A DNA stretch of 64,000 nucleotides from Apodemus sylvaticus (GCF_947179515.1 NC_067476.1:58679300-58743299); one strand, 5' to 3'. Numbered from the stretch's first letter, positions 42,349-54,934 are shown. Made by a program: numbers and translations. Notes: generated by a model from the sequence alone, not told the origin.

Positions 42349-45310
42349 GTCCAAAGCCTACAAATTTCTTCTGTGTATAACTCTGACCTTATTGAAACAA
42401 CCTTAGAAACTGTTTCCATACTTATTGGTGTGGCCTCTAAGTTTGTTTCGGCTAACATCTTAGAATGACTACTCGATTTCGGTCATATACTTGCACACTT
42501 TCCTTATATACTCACAAGCAATGTATTTGGTCTTTGTTCTTAACCTTTTTGGAAATAAAGTTGCTCATACTACTTAAAACTGGAAATTCCCCCCCTGCTT
42601 TCTCTCTTCTCCATTTAGGTAGTGAAATTTTTATTTTTTGTAGCTATATAGTGAAAATAGTTCTTTGGCTTTAATACCCTGGATTTCATTTGGCTGTTAT
42701 TCAACTTCCATTGCACATATTCTTTAATAGAACAACTAATAGCTCCCATTCTAACCTACCATATTTGTAGCTAGTATTTCTTCCATGTACTGCAAATATC
42801 GGACAGTCTTTTCCCAGTGTGCTACTTTCTACTGAAATAGCTTCCTAATTCACCCCTTGTTAAAGTTTTATAAGGAAACTGTCACTTTGTGACCAGGGAT
42901 ATTGGAACTTCACCTCTATCAGTGATAGGGCATTTGTTGCTAGGTAGACATAAATGATCCAACTGCAAAACCATTTTATTACCTCAGACCATAGCTGAGA
43001 GCTCTCATCATTCTGAGCCATCAAAGTGGACTCTAAGATACTATGTGTTTATCAAGGATCAATACCTGTGAAAACAGAGAGGAAATAGCAGGAAGTAACT
43101 TCCAATACCCACTCTTCAGGAAATTCCAAACTAAGTGTTGCCAATCAGACCCCATGTCAACCTAATATGGGTAGTCATTTATCCATCTGCATTGCTTGGT
43201 GAATTAATATGGATTTTCCTAGAAAAAAATCAAGATTTGAGTCAGGTTAAGTGCAATTGAAGCAGGAATTATAGAAGCTAAAGGTTAGGGGCTGTCTGTG
43301 AACTTCCTGAGCCTAAGCAATAGGTTTATTTTTGTTTTGTTTTTTGTTTTTGTTTTTTTGCCATATTCTATAGCATGCAGAGAATGTTACAGGACCAACA
43401 AAAATATGTACAATCTTTTTTACTTGTGTATCAATTACATATAATGGGGATTGAGTTGGTAAAAATTGAATTTGGCTTAGAGAATGTTAATGTTCTTTTC
43501 CAGTCTCTTATTTTCTCTTTCTGTGCCCCTTTGTGTTTTTTAGCTCCCAAACAGTAAAACAACCTAGTTAATGTTATAATAAACACCCAACAAGTAGCCC
43601 AAAAGAGAAATAGGACTTTCACACTGGCAACTGCATGTGAATAATTCATTTAGAGTATTACACTCTTCAGGAGAATATATATATATATGTCAAACATTTT
43701 AGCAGACAGCATTGTACCTAACAAGTTCTCAATATGTTTAGCTGGAAATAGTGGTAAGGATTCTTGGGTACAATTTGATTTTGTGTCTGAGAAATTTGCC
43801 TGGAGTCAGCGAGGATTAAATCATGTCAGAATAAGAAGAAAACTTATAAACTTGTCCTACTTTATTTTAAGAGATGCTACTTTTGAGGAAAATGGTAGAG
43901 GGGGTTCTAGCGCTGGTTGCAATAACACATAATTTTGAAAAATTCTAAGTCTCAGGAAACACAAATCTTTGTCTCATGTATGCCACATTAAGACCTCATT
44001 CCAATCCAGGTCAGTGTACCAGTGCCAGCTCAGAAAGAAATTCTTACTAAAGCTTTTTACAAAATGATTCAGTCCTGTCCAGAACCAGAAATATCTGACT
44101 TCCATCCCAATGTGATCTAAGACTCTGCATAAAAATAGCATGCACTCTTTTGATGCTAAGGGAATAATTATTAATCACGTTTTAGAAAGATGCTAGCATT
44201 CTCTTCTTGGTTTTGATGGCATATACAATTTGTTTTTTTCCTTATCAAATATAACCTATATTTAATAAAACCTATTTGTTCTCCAGGCTTGAACTGTATT
44301 ACATAACGTAGGGTGGTGTGGCTTGCAACTGCCAAGCTCTATAAATAAAGCACCTCAGGGAAAGCTCCCTGATCAGGTTGCTCATTGCACATGGCTGCTG
44401 CAAGCCAATCTGACACCAGCTATATGCTATTCTTATTCAAATGACTCAGCTCACTGAGAGCGAGGTGACAAAGCTTCTTTGGACAAACCAGAAAGCAAAG
44501 CTAGTAACCATAGCCAAATTCATTATCATGAAGGTTTAATGGACATATTAATAGATTAGAAACAAGGGAACATTAGTTAACAACCATATATATTAATAAT
44601 ATTAACTACCACAGTTATCAAAATTTCATAAAAGAAGATGTGATGTTCCGCTTCAAGATTTTGGAAGTAGATTAGTCTATTACCAGGCACCATGAATGTA
44701 GTGGGATCTACAACCTAGTTTTTTTCTGGATTCAGAAAAGTTTCAAGAGAATAAAAGCATGTGACTTGGGGTCCTTCTAGCTGTTTTACTGTTGTGATGA
44801 TTATTGTGTGATCGAGTTAAAAACAGTTCTTGGAGGATGTATGGTTTAGTATATGATCACAACACATCAAGGACAGACTAGCAAATCAACTTTTTCAATA
44901 TTTTAATGTTTACCTGAAAAACTTCAAATATGTATTGACTATGAGTCTACATACTCAGCACATGGGATCACGACACATTTCTCACTTTGCTTTGGTTACT
45001 TGTTTGGAAAAGAAATCTTAACCTGGCTGTGATGAGGCCTTGACATGTTTGGCAGCATCCAACATGAAGTACTCTTTATGTTCCTTGCTTGCTGTGCTTC
45101 TTCATGTGACAAGTGACTTCCTTACAACTGCAGCACTGAGAACTTCATCCTCAGGGAAACAACTTTTGAAATTTTGAAAGGTAAAAATTCTCATTTTTAT
45201 AGCTTTTGAATGATTGCCTCCCTTAAATAGTTAATAGATTAATTAATATGAGGAGAGGCTGTTAAATACACTTCATATGCCTTTCTGATTTAGTTATTAG
45301 TGAGGGCTAA
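42349..45310. other. Unique sequence, no gene recognised
   Basis: Mostly AT-rich. A TATA-like 'CTCTATAAATAAAGC' lies near 44338, with no gene recognised after it. A (GTTTT)n-like patch lies near 43330. Open frames of at most 81 codons carry no motif. Confidence 0.5.
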
Positions 45311-45333
45311 CAGTTTTTTTTTTTTTTTTTTTT
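45311..45333. repeat. Poly-T tract
   Basis: A run of about 22 T, possibly the tail of a retroelement too diverged to name. Confidence 0.9.
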
Positions 45334-45384
45334 ACTAACTGTTCAAGATAATGATTAGGAAATATAATGATCTTTTAAAAATAT

Positions 45385-45578
45385 ATTTATGTGTTTACTC
45401 ATTCATTCATTCATTCATTCATTCATTCATTCAGGTGTGTATAGGCTTATATGTCAGAAGACAACCTGTAGGAATTAATTCTCTCATTTTACAATGTGTG
45501 CCCTGGGGTTCAAATTCAGGTCATCCTTGGCAGCAAAGGACTTTACTCCCTACTCACTTCACCTCTCCTTTGTAATGT
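45385..45578 (-). mobile_element. tRNA-derived SINE (RSINE1/B3-like), antisense, with (ATTC)n
   Basis: Reverse complement: 'GGAGAGGTGAAGTGAGTAGG' (tRNA-like 5' end), 'CTTTGCTGCCAAGGATGACC', 'TTTGAACCCCAGGGCACACA', 'AGGTTGTCTTCTGACATATA'. The (ATTC)n run at 45399-45434 lies where the A-rich tail would be. The subfamily is not certain. Confidence 0.6.
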
Positions 45579-45939
45579 TTTATGCCATATGAATGCTACT
45601 GGCTAGAACTTCAAATGTTAGCTTCCCAAATAGTTGCTGGGCCCCCTGCTATGTGAAACATTTTGGATGAAAACACTGAATGTTCTCAAATTTTATAGAA
45701 GATTGTCCTGGACTCACATGTTTCTACTTCTAACTTGCCTTCTCGATATCTCATTAATGAGTCTTTGTTTTTCTGTGGCCTTTGTCCCAGTTTCTCCCCA
45801 CACACTGTGCTGTTTTCATTTTTGTTTGTTCTCTGCTCTGGTCCCTGCCTCATCCCCTCTCATTCTCCTGCCTTGTTTTCCCTACCTGCCTCAGCCACAC
45901 TTCCAAATGTTTTCAGGATGAATAAGATATCAGAGTTAG

Positions 45940-46253
45940 GAAGACACTCTGATTAGTGAAGGGTTTGCCTTACAAACCTGAGTGAATTCAGTCCTTTAGC
46001 CCATGTTTAATAAAAACACAAAGCTGGACACAATGACAGGTAGCTGTCATCTCAGTTCAGATCTGGAAATTGCTAGCTAGTCAGCTTACTCCACGTGGCA
46101 AAGTCCAGCAGAGTGAGGTCTTCAAAGACATGGTGATTGACCACCGAGGAACGATATCCCAGGTTGTCCTCTGGCTTTCAAACCTGGCTCACATTCATAC
46201 CACTTGATCACATTTCATCACATGTACACACACACACACACACACACACACAC
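45940..46253 (+). mobile_element. B4: B4 SINE ending in (CA)n, diverged
   Basis: A tRNA-like part ('GGGTTTGCCTTACAAACCTG') is followed by a B1-like middle ('AGCTGGACACAATGACAGGT', 'CTGTCATCTCAGTTCAG') and the distal B4 'CCAGGTTGTCCTCTGGCTTT'. It ends in (CA)n at 46227-46253. The diverged order matches B4 composites. Confidence 0.6.
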
Positions 46254-46424
46254 TGTTTTAAAGAGAGGTATCAGAACACTGGGAAAGTGGAATTGAGAAT
46301 GCTTTGCCATACATCTATTAAGTCCAAACCAAAAGGACGTAAAAGATGTGGGGTAGGATTTGCTATTTACTGTTTATTATTGTTTTAAATATAGCACTGT
46401 TAGTAGAAAAGAAAGTGAGTGTGG

Positions 46425-46674
46425 TGAGATGTTCAGTCATTGCAGTGCTTGCCACAAGAGTGTGAGGACCTGAGTCACAGCCCCAGTGCCCACACGAAAA
46501 GCTGGGTGTGGCAGCACATACCTGCAGTCCCAAAGCTGAAGAAACAGAGACGGGAGGATCCGTGCTGCTTGCTGTTCAGCCGGCTTACCTCATGGGCCAA
46601 CTCAGGTTCAGTGAGAGACCTTTTATCATATAGTAAGATGATAAAGACCTGAGGTCTCTGCTCTCCATGCTGAC

Positions 46675-46723
<49 letters not shown>
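46425..46723 (+). mobile_element. B4: B4A SINE ending in (CA)n
   Basis: 'GTGCTTGCCACAAGAGTGTG', 'AGGACCTGAGTCACAGCCCC', 'AGCTGGGTGTGGCAGCACAT', 'CTGCAGTCCCAAAGCTGAAG' and 'CAGGTTCAGTGAGAGACC' follow the B4A consensus (tRNA/ID-like head plus B1-like body). It closes with a long (CA)n at 46677-46723. The GTGTGT-coded minus-strand frames here are repeat sequence. Confidence 0.85.
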
Positions 46724-46728
<5 letters not shown>

Positions 46729-48224
46729 TAAATACAAAGGTAAATAAATAAGTAAATGAATAAAGGCAGGAGAACCGAAGTATATTCCAAAATTCCCACT
46801 TTGAAATTTATAAATACAAGTTAGTTTCACTTGAAATTATAAAATATTCTTATGCCAACATAAAAAGCATGTGTTCTGTGGTTGCAATGCAGTATGGGAG
46901 ATATTATGTAAGAACTTAGCTCTCCTGCAAGGCATTACTGAACTGCTCTATTATGAACCAGTTAGAAAAGAATTTTAATCTATAACTTACATAAAAACCT
47001 CATTCTTAGTAGGAGGGCAAAGGCAAATTAGATAATTTTTTATGTTACTTAAAGGTAAATTCCTCAGGAGTATAAAAGGTTAGAAACCAGGCTATTCATA
47101 GATAATCTATAAAACTTATAAATCAAGATGCAATAGTTAATTCAAAATAAAGCATCAGTATTCTCATAAAGTTTTAACACTATTTTTCATAAAAAATATC
47201 TCTTGAAGAAAATACTGGGTTTATTGATTATGTGTCTAGGCTGTTTCAAGGTGGTTTATTTCCAGACTGAATTCATATAAAGCACAGTGACAGACCAATC
47301 CTGAGCTAACCTTTTTGAATGGATTAGTTAATTCTTATTCTTAATGTCACAACAGTTGATCATTTACTATACTGACATTTTATTAAAATTTATAGTCATT
47401 TATTAAAATAAAGGATTTTTTATTCTGTGATTTTCTAATTGTGAAACAATGATTTATTTGATCCTCTTTTTATTAGAACCCCTGCCCTGTGTCCAGGCTG
47501 CTCAAATGTGATGAAAAACCTTGCATATTTTGGAGTTACTCTTACAACTCTACCTGTGTTTATTTTACTTTACTAAAAATGAGCCTATCCTATGTATGAT
47601 GAAAAAATTCTTTAAAGTCAAACTTGAATAATCCATATATAATATACTAGCATTATTCTAAATTCACTCAAGTGCATATAAATATGACAAATGCTAATCA
47701 CCTACTAACACATTTTTCTTATACTGCTATATCAAAAAGGCCTGATTTGCATAAGACCCTAAAGTGACATTAACTGGAAATGGACAATTTGACAATGGCG
47801 CCATTGAGACATTTGAAAATTTTCATACTACAGTTCATGTGCCTTAGGTTCACAAGCAGTTGTTTCCCCTGGCTATATGCATCAATTTAGTTCTACTACT
47901 CCATAAGAGGAGAGAGGAAACTACTGAGTAGACTGATCAGCAAAATCTGAAAATCATTGGCATTTCAGAGCCAGTCAGGGCAAGTTCTTTGACCAAGAAG
48001 TTTTAAGTTTACAAGAAGGAAAATAATAACTGGATTCAAAGGCACTGGAGAGAGTAAAGAAAGGGATAGAAATCATGGTAATACAGTGTGCTTAATGTTT
48101 AGAATTCTACAAAAATTAATAAATAAAAATAAAAGAATAGCTAGTGGGAACTCCAAAGGGTTTTTCTACTCTCTCTAAATGGAACAAGGGTTGAGTCCTT
48201 GCTGTTAAGTCCATGAGTATCCAC
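46724..48224. other. Unique AT-rich sequence
   Basis: No repeat or gene recognised. Confidence 0.5.
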
Positions 48225-48530
48225 AAGGAATCTAGGAGTTGAATCCTTGAGTATTGACAAGGAGTCTGGGTGTTGGATCCTTGAGTATTGATAAGGAGTC
48301 TGGGTGTTGGATCCTTGAGTATTGATAAGGAGTCTGGGTGTTGGATCCTTGAGTATTGATAAGGAGTCTGGGTGTTGGATCCTTGAGTATTGACAAGGAA
48401 TCTAGGAGTTGAATCCTTGAGTATTGACAAGGAGTCTGGGTGTTGGATCCTTGAGTATTGATAAGGAGTCTGGGTGTTGGATCCTTGAGTATTGACAAGG
48501 AGTCTGGGTGCTGAGTTCTTGAATATCCAA
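48225..48530 (+). repeat. 34-bp minisatellite, nine units with variant order
   Basis: Units start at 48225, 48259, 48293, 48327, 48361, 48395, 48429, 48463 and 48497, a constant 34-bp period. The main type carries GGTGTTGGATCCTTGAG (with a BamHI site). A variant type (AATCTAGGAGTTGAATCC) occurs only at units 1 and 6, 170 bp apart, implying that a five-unit block was duplicated. The minus strand has no stop in any frame through the unit, so two overlapping open frames (48116-48430 and 48232-48564) run across it. They encode NTQGSNTQTP, QYSRIQHPDS and SILKDPTPRL in turn. Probably non-coding. Confidence 0.95.
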
Positions 48531-50140
48531 GAGGAGCCTTGGTGTTTTTAATCCCCTTTGCCATCCTGCTGAGCTAATTATTAAGCCCTTGAGAAACAGA
48601 GCTTTACCCAGTCTAAGGAGTCTACATCCTAAAGTTCCTTTCCTTCATCTTATCTTTTTAAGACACAGTCACACTTTATAACCTAGTGTGACCTTAGCCT
48701 GGGAAACCTTCCTCCCTGAGGCCCTCAAAAGCTGATTCTCCTGTGTACACTCTGTGCAGATACAACTGGCTCTGTGCTTTAGAGATGATCAGACCTAGGC
48801 TGAAATCTCAGCAGAGATTTGGAGTTAGGTAAATTATCTTTTCGTTTGGCTTTTAGTCCACACAGCAGGGTAACAATACTCCTCTTTAGAATGGATGATC
48901 ATTTACATGGATGGAGATGGAATTTAACACTTTTTGTGAGGGGTTCCCATTGGTGGAGACTGTACTACTCTGGTGAGTATGGTCAGAGCACACAGCCCCT
49001 ATTCTAGAGGGTCATGACCTGAACACCTCTTTAATAGCTGTAAGACATTCAGATAAAACTCTTTTCATAGTTATCTAAACCTCGAGTGTTTTACATAAGA
49101 ATGTAATATTTTTGCATAGTGTTAGTTTTGAACTAAAATATAAATTCATAATCTCCCTTTTATTTTTCTCTCTCCAAACCTTTCCACTTAACTCATAGTA
49201 GCTTCTTCTGGAATTCATGGACATTTTTTCCCCATTGTAGTTGTTGATATAATATATGAATGCAACCATTTAGTCCATTTAATGTCATATGCATAATGTT
49301 TCCAAGAACACATTTACTAACATGTGAACTCAGGAAAAACCAAACTTTATTTTCTTTCTGCTTTGCTGTCAGTGCTTGCTTACCCTGTAGAAAAGAAATC
49401 ACATAATCCACACTGATGGTGTCCACACATAGATCATTGATACAAGTGTCTTCCAGACTACAGCTGAGAAGAAGAAACTCTCTGTGACACTTATGAGTGT
49501 CACCACTGACTCTCACATTATATGTCCCAGAGTAACAATTCTTGGGCATTTCCTTATGAGAAGAAAGCAACTATTTGAAATACATGAGCAAGCTACATAT
49601 TTTTCTAAAAATTTGGCATTTTCACTTACGTTAACAATATCCTGTGAATATGTTTGCTCTGTCATTCCTCCACGGTTGTGTCTCCCTTGTCATCCCAGCT
49701 AGTTCTACTTTCAAATTCTGCTTTATTTGCTTTGCTGTATAATTTTATTTTTTCACCTGACCTTGGGAGAAAGACATGGAATAGTTTCCCCATTTACAAC
49801 TAAGCACTCTATAGTCACTTATTCACAGCCTTTGGAATAGTTGAGACTCTGTGTGAGCCATTGTCCATTGCAAACAGACACTTCTCTTGTGCAGGGCGAA
49901 GGCAGGCAGGACCAGTCTGTGAGTATAAAAATAAATATTTAGGAGGCAGTCTGACAACTGTGTCTACTTAGCAAAGCATTAGCAGTAGGTTCTTCCTCCT
50001 TCCACGGCCTATGACTTCCCCAGCATTTGACCAGGTTTACAGTACCAGCATGAATGCCCTGCTTGAGAGAGAATCTCTTATAATATGAATCATTTTCCTT
50101 TAATCTCTCCTTTATTAGAAAGTTAATGAATTATGATAGT
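48531..50140. other. Unique sequence with possible MIR
   Basis: A faint MIR-like stretch ('TTTTAGTCCACACAGCAGGG', 'TAACAATACTCCTCTTTA') lies near 48790-48900. A 125-codon minus-strand frame (49193-49570) has no recognisable domain. Nothing else is seen. Confidence 0.35.
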
Positions 50141-50144
50141 TTCA

Positions 50145-50206
50145 AATTGTGTTTAATTTATGTATATGAGTATTTTTCCTGCACGCATGTATGTGTACCA
50201 CAAATG
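50145..50206 (-). mobile_element. B3: B3-like SINE 3' fragment, antisense
   Basis: 'TTTATGTATATGAGTATTTT', 'TCCTGCACGCATGTATGTGT' and 'ACCACAAATG' resemble the reverse complement of the B3 3' end. It is short and diverged. Confidence 0.4.
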
Positions 50207-50339
50207 TTTTGTAAACTTGAGCGAAAATAGGTTATACAGCCCTGACTTTCATTACCAGATTAGTAAACATAGCATAGTAATCTTTTCTGAAAAGTAGAGA
50301 CAACTAAAGGTCATTTGAAGGCTGGAGTTTGCTATGCTT

Positions 50340-50450
50340 TTGAAATGACCAGTGGAGACAATTCTATCTGAAGCTATCAGAGGACCTAGGATAGATAGCA
50401 TCTGGTGCACAATAAATACTCACGTGTGGTAGCTGCTATTATAATTAGGA
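50340..50450 (+). mobile_element. MIR: MIR SINE 3' end
   Basis: 'ATAGCATCTGGTGCACAATA', 'AATACTCACGTGTGGTAGCT' and 'GCTATTATAATTA' match the MIR terminus (…ggcacacagtaggtgctcaataaatg…). Confidence 0.55.
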
Positions 50451-52604
50451 GGCAGGGGTACTTCAAAGATTGTGTATGGGTGTCAATAGGTACAAGGTAG
50501 CTATACACAGCACATGAAGTTTGTTTCCTGAGCAAAGATTCCGTTATGGAACAGCCTGATATCAGTAAGATGCCATGCAAGTTCTATCTGAAGGAGGTAC
50601 TGAGTGCAGCTCCGAGGTTCCAAATTTAAACCTAGACTCTCATAGAAAGGAGTAACAATAGCTAGTCCAGTCCAAACAGCAGTGGTGAACAGATTAACAT
50701 TTTGCATGCATGGGATGTTTCTCTTGCTAGTATTACCCTCTTTTCTCATAGCTGTGTTAGCTGTCTGATTGCCTGTGATACTTCCTCCAGTGTGGCAGTA
50801 ATAATTCTGTAGTCTCATGTTAGTGGAGTATGATATGTGGAGGAACTCTCAAGTGGTATTTTAGAACATAGGCAGAGCTCTTAGGTTTGGGGATGGCTAT
50901 TATGACAGAGTACAAAATGTTCGTTCTGAGCACTGGAATCCAGCACTGTTCTTAATTCTCACTCATAAGCAGCAGCAGAGTCTCAGCATTGGGTACTGTG
51001 TGTGCTCGATAATACAAATAACTGGATGTTTGGATAAGAAATTAGAGATTCCACTGACTGGATAATGTGCCGGCATTCCTTTTGCACATCAACCCCAGGT
51101 ATTATTAATAAACTTTTAAACAATGCACGATTGACTAAGTAAAACAATCAATATATTTTGTGATGAGGATAAAGATAATCTTTATTTCCCCAAGCTAGTC
51201 ACAAAACGTGGATTATATCCCTTCTTTAAGAAGACTCTTATGGACTGTTATGTCAGGGCAATGAAAAATGGATCATCTGTCTTTACATGGAATCTCCCAA
51301 ATATAGCCACTGATTTATAATGCTGATTGGCCAGAATATTGAAGTGAGCATTTAAATAATTTTATAATGATGATGATATTAGGTAAATATTTACATACAA
51401 AGTGACACAGCATGCTAGGTTTTAATATTCTGAAATAACTGGCCAGTGAATGCTATTAATCACTGAAATGCTATTAAATTTTGCTTTCAAAATATATAAT
51501 ATTGTCTAAGGTGGTAATATGAACTGGAAGTATATCTTAGAACATGTGGACTTAAAAGTGGAATTTAATTTTATCCCCAATGTTACTTCAGCTTTAGGAT
51601 TTGTTTGACTAAGATGCTTAAAAAAGTTGAAAGATGACCTGGCACTTTAGGAACACACAGGTCTTTTGAACTCCACTAGTTCTGATATAATGTAGTGGAA
51701 ATGCTCCTCCTTAACCCTCTTAAATACCATTTCAGTAGAGATAATATACTTAGGGATAATTTCCTCAAGTATTATTTGGGACTTTTCTCTGACTCCTGAC
51801 TTGTCACATAAAACATGCCCTTCCCTTTGTGAATGTCTATTTTCCCTGGAAGCCATTCCCTGTAAAGCTGTATTCTGGATAATACAATCTCTAGTTTGAT
51901 ACAAGCTTGGAAAGCAATGGACACGATTCCAACTGGGACTCCAAGTCTCCGCACTTATGATTGAAATATATACTCTACATAGTTCCTTTGCCTTCAGTTC
52001 TAATACTAATCTGCTGAAATGGCAAGGTGCCTGCTCTCAGGCGACCGGATAGACACCCCGGAGCACAGGTGCCTGCCAATGATGGGCTTAGAGAAATCCT
52101 TGACAAAACATTGCTCCTGACATTTCCTCTGCAGGCCATCTCTCCTGGGAACATGTCAGGCTGAGTGCTCTCCCTTCCTGTCTGGGGTCATGACTGAAGC
52201 TATATGTCTTCAGAAATTTCTGCTCATCTTTAAAAGCAAAATTCTCAGAACAAGGTGACATTTTAAAGGTAGAAACCATAATTGTTTTTGAATCTTCAGG
52301 TCTAACTCAGAATTCTTCTAAAATATTCTTTCCTGAAAGATTTTAAGTATCAAAATTTTAAGCTCAGATTGTCTTTTTAGGAACTAGTTACTTATTATAT
52401 TGTATTTATATTTCACTATACTTGGTGACATGAATTCAAAAGCTAAAGCATAACAATATACATATGATGTATTCTAGGACATCGATACATGCGTGTAGAT
52501 ATCTCAAGTATGTATTGTTGAATATCCATATATCTAAATGGCAATCTTTTGGTAATCTCATTATAAAAGCTATTGAGTCCAGAGAGCTTTAAAAAATATG
52601 CACC
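50451..52604. other. Unique sequence, no gene recognised
   Basis: Several 60-105-codon minus-strand frames (such as 50501-50818) without domains. No repeat recognised. Confidence 0.5.
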
Positions 52605-52975
52605 AGGGACTGGGGATAGGGCTCAGTTGGTAAAGTGTTTGCCACATAAACACCAAGGCCTAAGTCAATATTCCCAGAATACCTACATAGATGCCAGGTA
52701 CATGCTTCTAATGACTGAATTGGGAAGGCGGGGACAGGAGGATTCATGGAACTTGCTGGCTATCCAGTGTGGGTAAAGCACCAGGTTCAAGGAACGATCC
52801 TGTCTTAAAACCAAAAGGTAGAAAGTGAATGTAAAGGCATCTGGAAACAACCTTTGGCTTCACACAAATGCCAGTGCACTTGTAACCACAAACATAAATA
52901 CATAGCCAAAGGCATTACACACACACGCACACACACACACACACACAAATACATTACACATACAGACACACACTA
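52605..52975 (+). mobile_element. B4: B4-type SINE with ID-like head and (CA)n end
   Basis: The head 'GGGACTGGGGATAGGGCTCA', 'GTTGGTAAAGTGTTTGCC' is ID/tRNA-like. The B1-like middle ('GGGGACAGGAGGATTCATGG', 'AACTTGCTGGCTATCCAG') and distal B4 sequence follow, with CA repeats at 52917-52972. Confidence 0.75.
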
Positions 52976-53639
52976 AAGAAATAATCACCATTATATCTTT
53001 TCTGCTAAATTTTATTAGAGATAAAATTTTCCATTGGAGTAGCTTAAACCCTTGTTTAGACTTTTGGAGACAGACGTAGCAGTAAGGAGAGAACTGAAGC
53101 TCCATGGGTCATCAGACCAGTAGGAGATGGAAGATCTTTCAAAGATTAGACTGGATATTTGGGAGAAACAAGAAGAATATGAATTAGGATTTCCTCTGAT
53201 TAATTTATAGTCCTTATAAAGATTCCACAGATGCAGGATGGTGGGCATCAGAGTGAAAACACACCTTGTTCATTTTGTAAGTTAATCCCAGGGATGACGT
53301 GAAAAGACAAAGAAGAAATTCAGTGAATTTTGTATAGGTAAGTGGGGACCACAGAACACTGTGTAGAATTACCTATGCCTCCAGGAGCAGAGCTTGCTTA
53401 GGGTTTTTTTTTTTTTTTTTTTTACAAGGTTACCCTTTATCCTGGACCCGGGTTATTCAAAATTTCACAAGTCTATATCTCCCTTCTCAGTTTTTATCCC
53501 TTGGGAATATAAAAGCACTCTGGCGCTTTGATACAATTTTAAGAAGAAATAAAATAAAATCAAACTCCACTGAATATATTTCTTCTTTCTTGAGAGGTTT
53601 AAAATTGATGTAAGTTGCTAAAAAAAAATCATAGAATTA
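52976..53639. other. Unique sequence with poly-T (53405-53424)
   Basis: A 20-T run at 53405; otherwise nothing recognised. Confidence 0.5.
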
Positions 53640-53689
53640 TGTTTGTAGTTCAAGTGTGTGTAATAAGCTTTACACGGGCTACACAATGC

Positions 53690-54443
53690 CTATTGTGACT
53701 GAAGAGATGCAGGACGCCTGCCTCTGTGCTTTCTTGCAGCTGGAACATAGCTCCCCTCCCCTCCCCTCCCTGGCCTTTCAGAGAGCTCCAGACCTGGCAC
53801 CGAAATACTGTTATCCCCATTTTCATGATGGCACTCCCCAACGACTTCCCCAGCCCTCCCCCAGGGGACAGTGACAGATGTTGGCTAGAGAACAGACAAA
53901 AAGTAACATGCCTCAGCCCCTGTGTCTGGAGGCTGGCACCCTCCCTGATAGAAGGCTAGTACTTCCCAGTGCAGATGACTCCTGTCCTTGGGAGAAGCAA
54001 AGACCAAACATCCTTGAAGAGATAAGTGCCCTACTTTTGGGACATAAGAGGAGGGCAATTAAGTGTTCGCAGAGAGATGTGGCCAGTTTGTAAAAACATA
54101 CTAGCTCCTGATAGCACCATAAAGTTACTTCCCAGGTCAGAAGAGTCCCCCCTCCGCCCTCACCCCATCAGTTGTGTGATTCCACCCTGCTGCCTGAACA
54201 AATGATATCAGGTTTGAAGGATGACTTCCCTTGTCACCTCCCCCTGTCACTCAACCCTGAAGTCCAAGAATCCTTGCTTATGCTTGTATGTGTATAAAAA
54301 CTCCAAATCTCTAGACGAGGGGTCAGTGGGTAGGTTTGCAATCTGAGTCTGACTCAAATAAAAGGCTCTTTTGTTATTTTGCATCAGGTTGGCAATTCTT
54401 AGAGTTCTTCTGGGAATCCTGAGACCTGGGCATAACAGCTTCT
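53690..54443 (+). mobile_element. Solo LTR of a class I-like endogenous retrovirus
   Basis: The 3' part has LTR layout: TATA-like GTATAAAAACTCC (54291), a polyadenylation signal AAATAAAAGGCTCTTTTG (about 54356), then a U5 with 'TTTTGCATCAGGTTGGC', 'AGTTCTTCTGGGAATCCTGA' and a terminus ...GGGCATAACA (54443). These resemble gammaretrovirus-like rodent LTRs. U3 is GC-richer than its surroundings. The left boundary is uncertain: the usual TG start could lie at 53695 or near 53871. No gag, pol or env sequence follows, so recombination probably left a solo LTR. The open frames across it (53656-54093) are U3 sequence. Confidence 0.6.
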
Positions 54444-54496
54444 TCCAGAAAGAGTAAAAGGGGAATGTGAAACCCTTACAGTTTATGTTCTCTTTG

Positions 54497-54546
54497 TTTT
54501 CTTTTCTTTTCTTTTCTTTTCTTTTCTTTTCTTTTCTTCTTCTTCT

Positions 54547-54593
<47 letters not shown>
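54497..54593. repeat. (TTTTC)n-(TTC)n-(T)n pyrimidine tract
   Basis: Nearly 100 bp of pure pyrimidine on the + strand: TTTTC pentamers, then TTC, then about 45 T. It directly follows the solo LTR by about 50 bp. The minus-strand lysine/arginine frame through it is meaningless. Confidence 0.97.
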
Positions 54594-54595
<2 letters not shown>

Positions 54596-54879
54596 AAAGC
54601 GCATCGAATGGACATGTTCAGGTAAGGTAGAGATTAGGTTGTCCACCACGCTCAGGGATAGGCTAACTCAACAACCCACCTTCTGTTGTTTCAGCTCTAT
54701 AGCCATCACAGTACCTAGAAGAGGTTTTGAAACCAGGGTTTTTGTGAAAGCAAAAGTTAGTTTTTTGGTATTTATCAGATCTAATATACTAAACTATAAT
54801 CTCAATCCAGATGAGAGTTTTTAATTTTATTTTTATTTATCAGTGGGTGATGTGCACACATATGTATATGCATGTGGAT

Positions 54880-54934
54880 ATTGATATGTGTGTATGTGTG
54901 TATGCCTGTATGTGTATGTGTGTATGTGTGTTTG

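Noticed and set aside
44330..44420. Promoter with TATA-like CTCTATAAATAAAGC
   Set aside because: No initiator, reading frame or transcript evidence follows; such AT-rich matches are expected by chance.
46475..46830. Valine/cysteine-rich frames on the minus strand
   Set aside because: Translation of the (CA)n tail of a B4A SINE.
48225..48530. CRISPR array
   Set aside because: Units are directly adjacent without spacers, and the genome is clearly a mammalian one. This is a minisatellite.
49193..49570. Possible gene or pseudogene on the minus strand (125 codons)
   Set aside because: An internal TTTTCTACAG|GG looks like a splice acceptor and the frame is cysteine-containing, but no protein family is recognisable and no second exon is evident.
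54247..54615. Lysine/arginine-rich 122-codon frame
   Set aside because: It is the translation of the TTTTC/TTC/T microsatellite.
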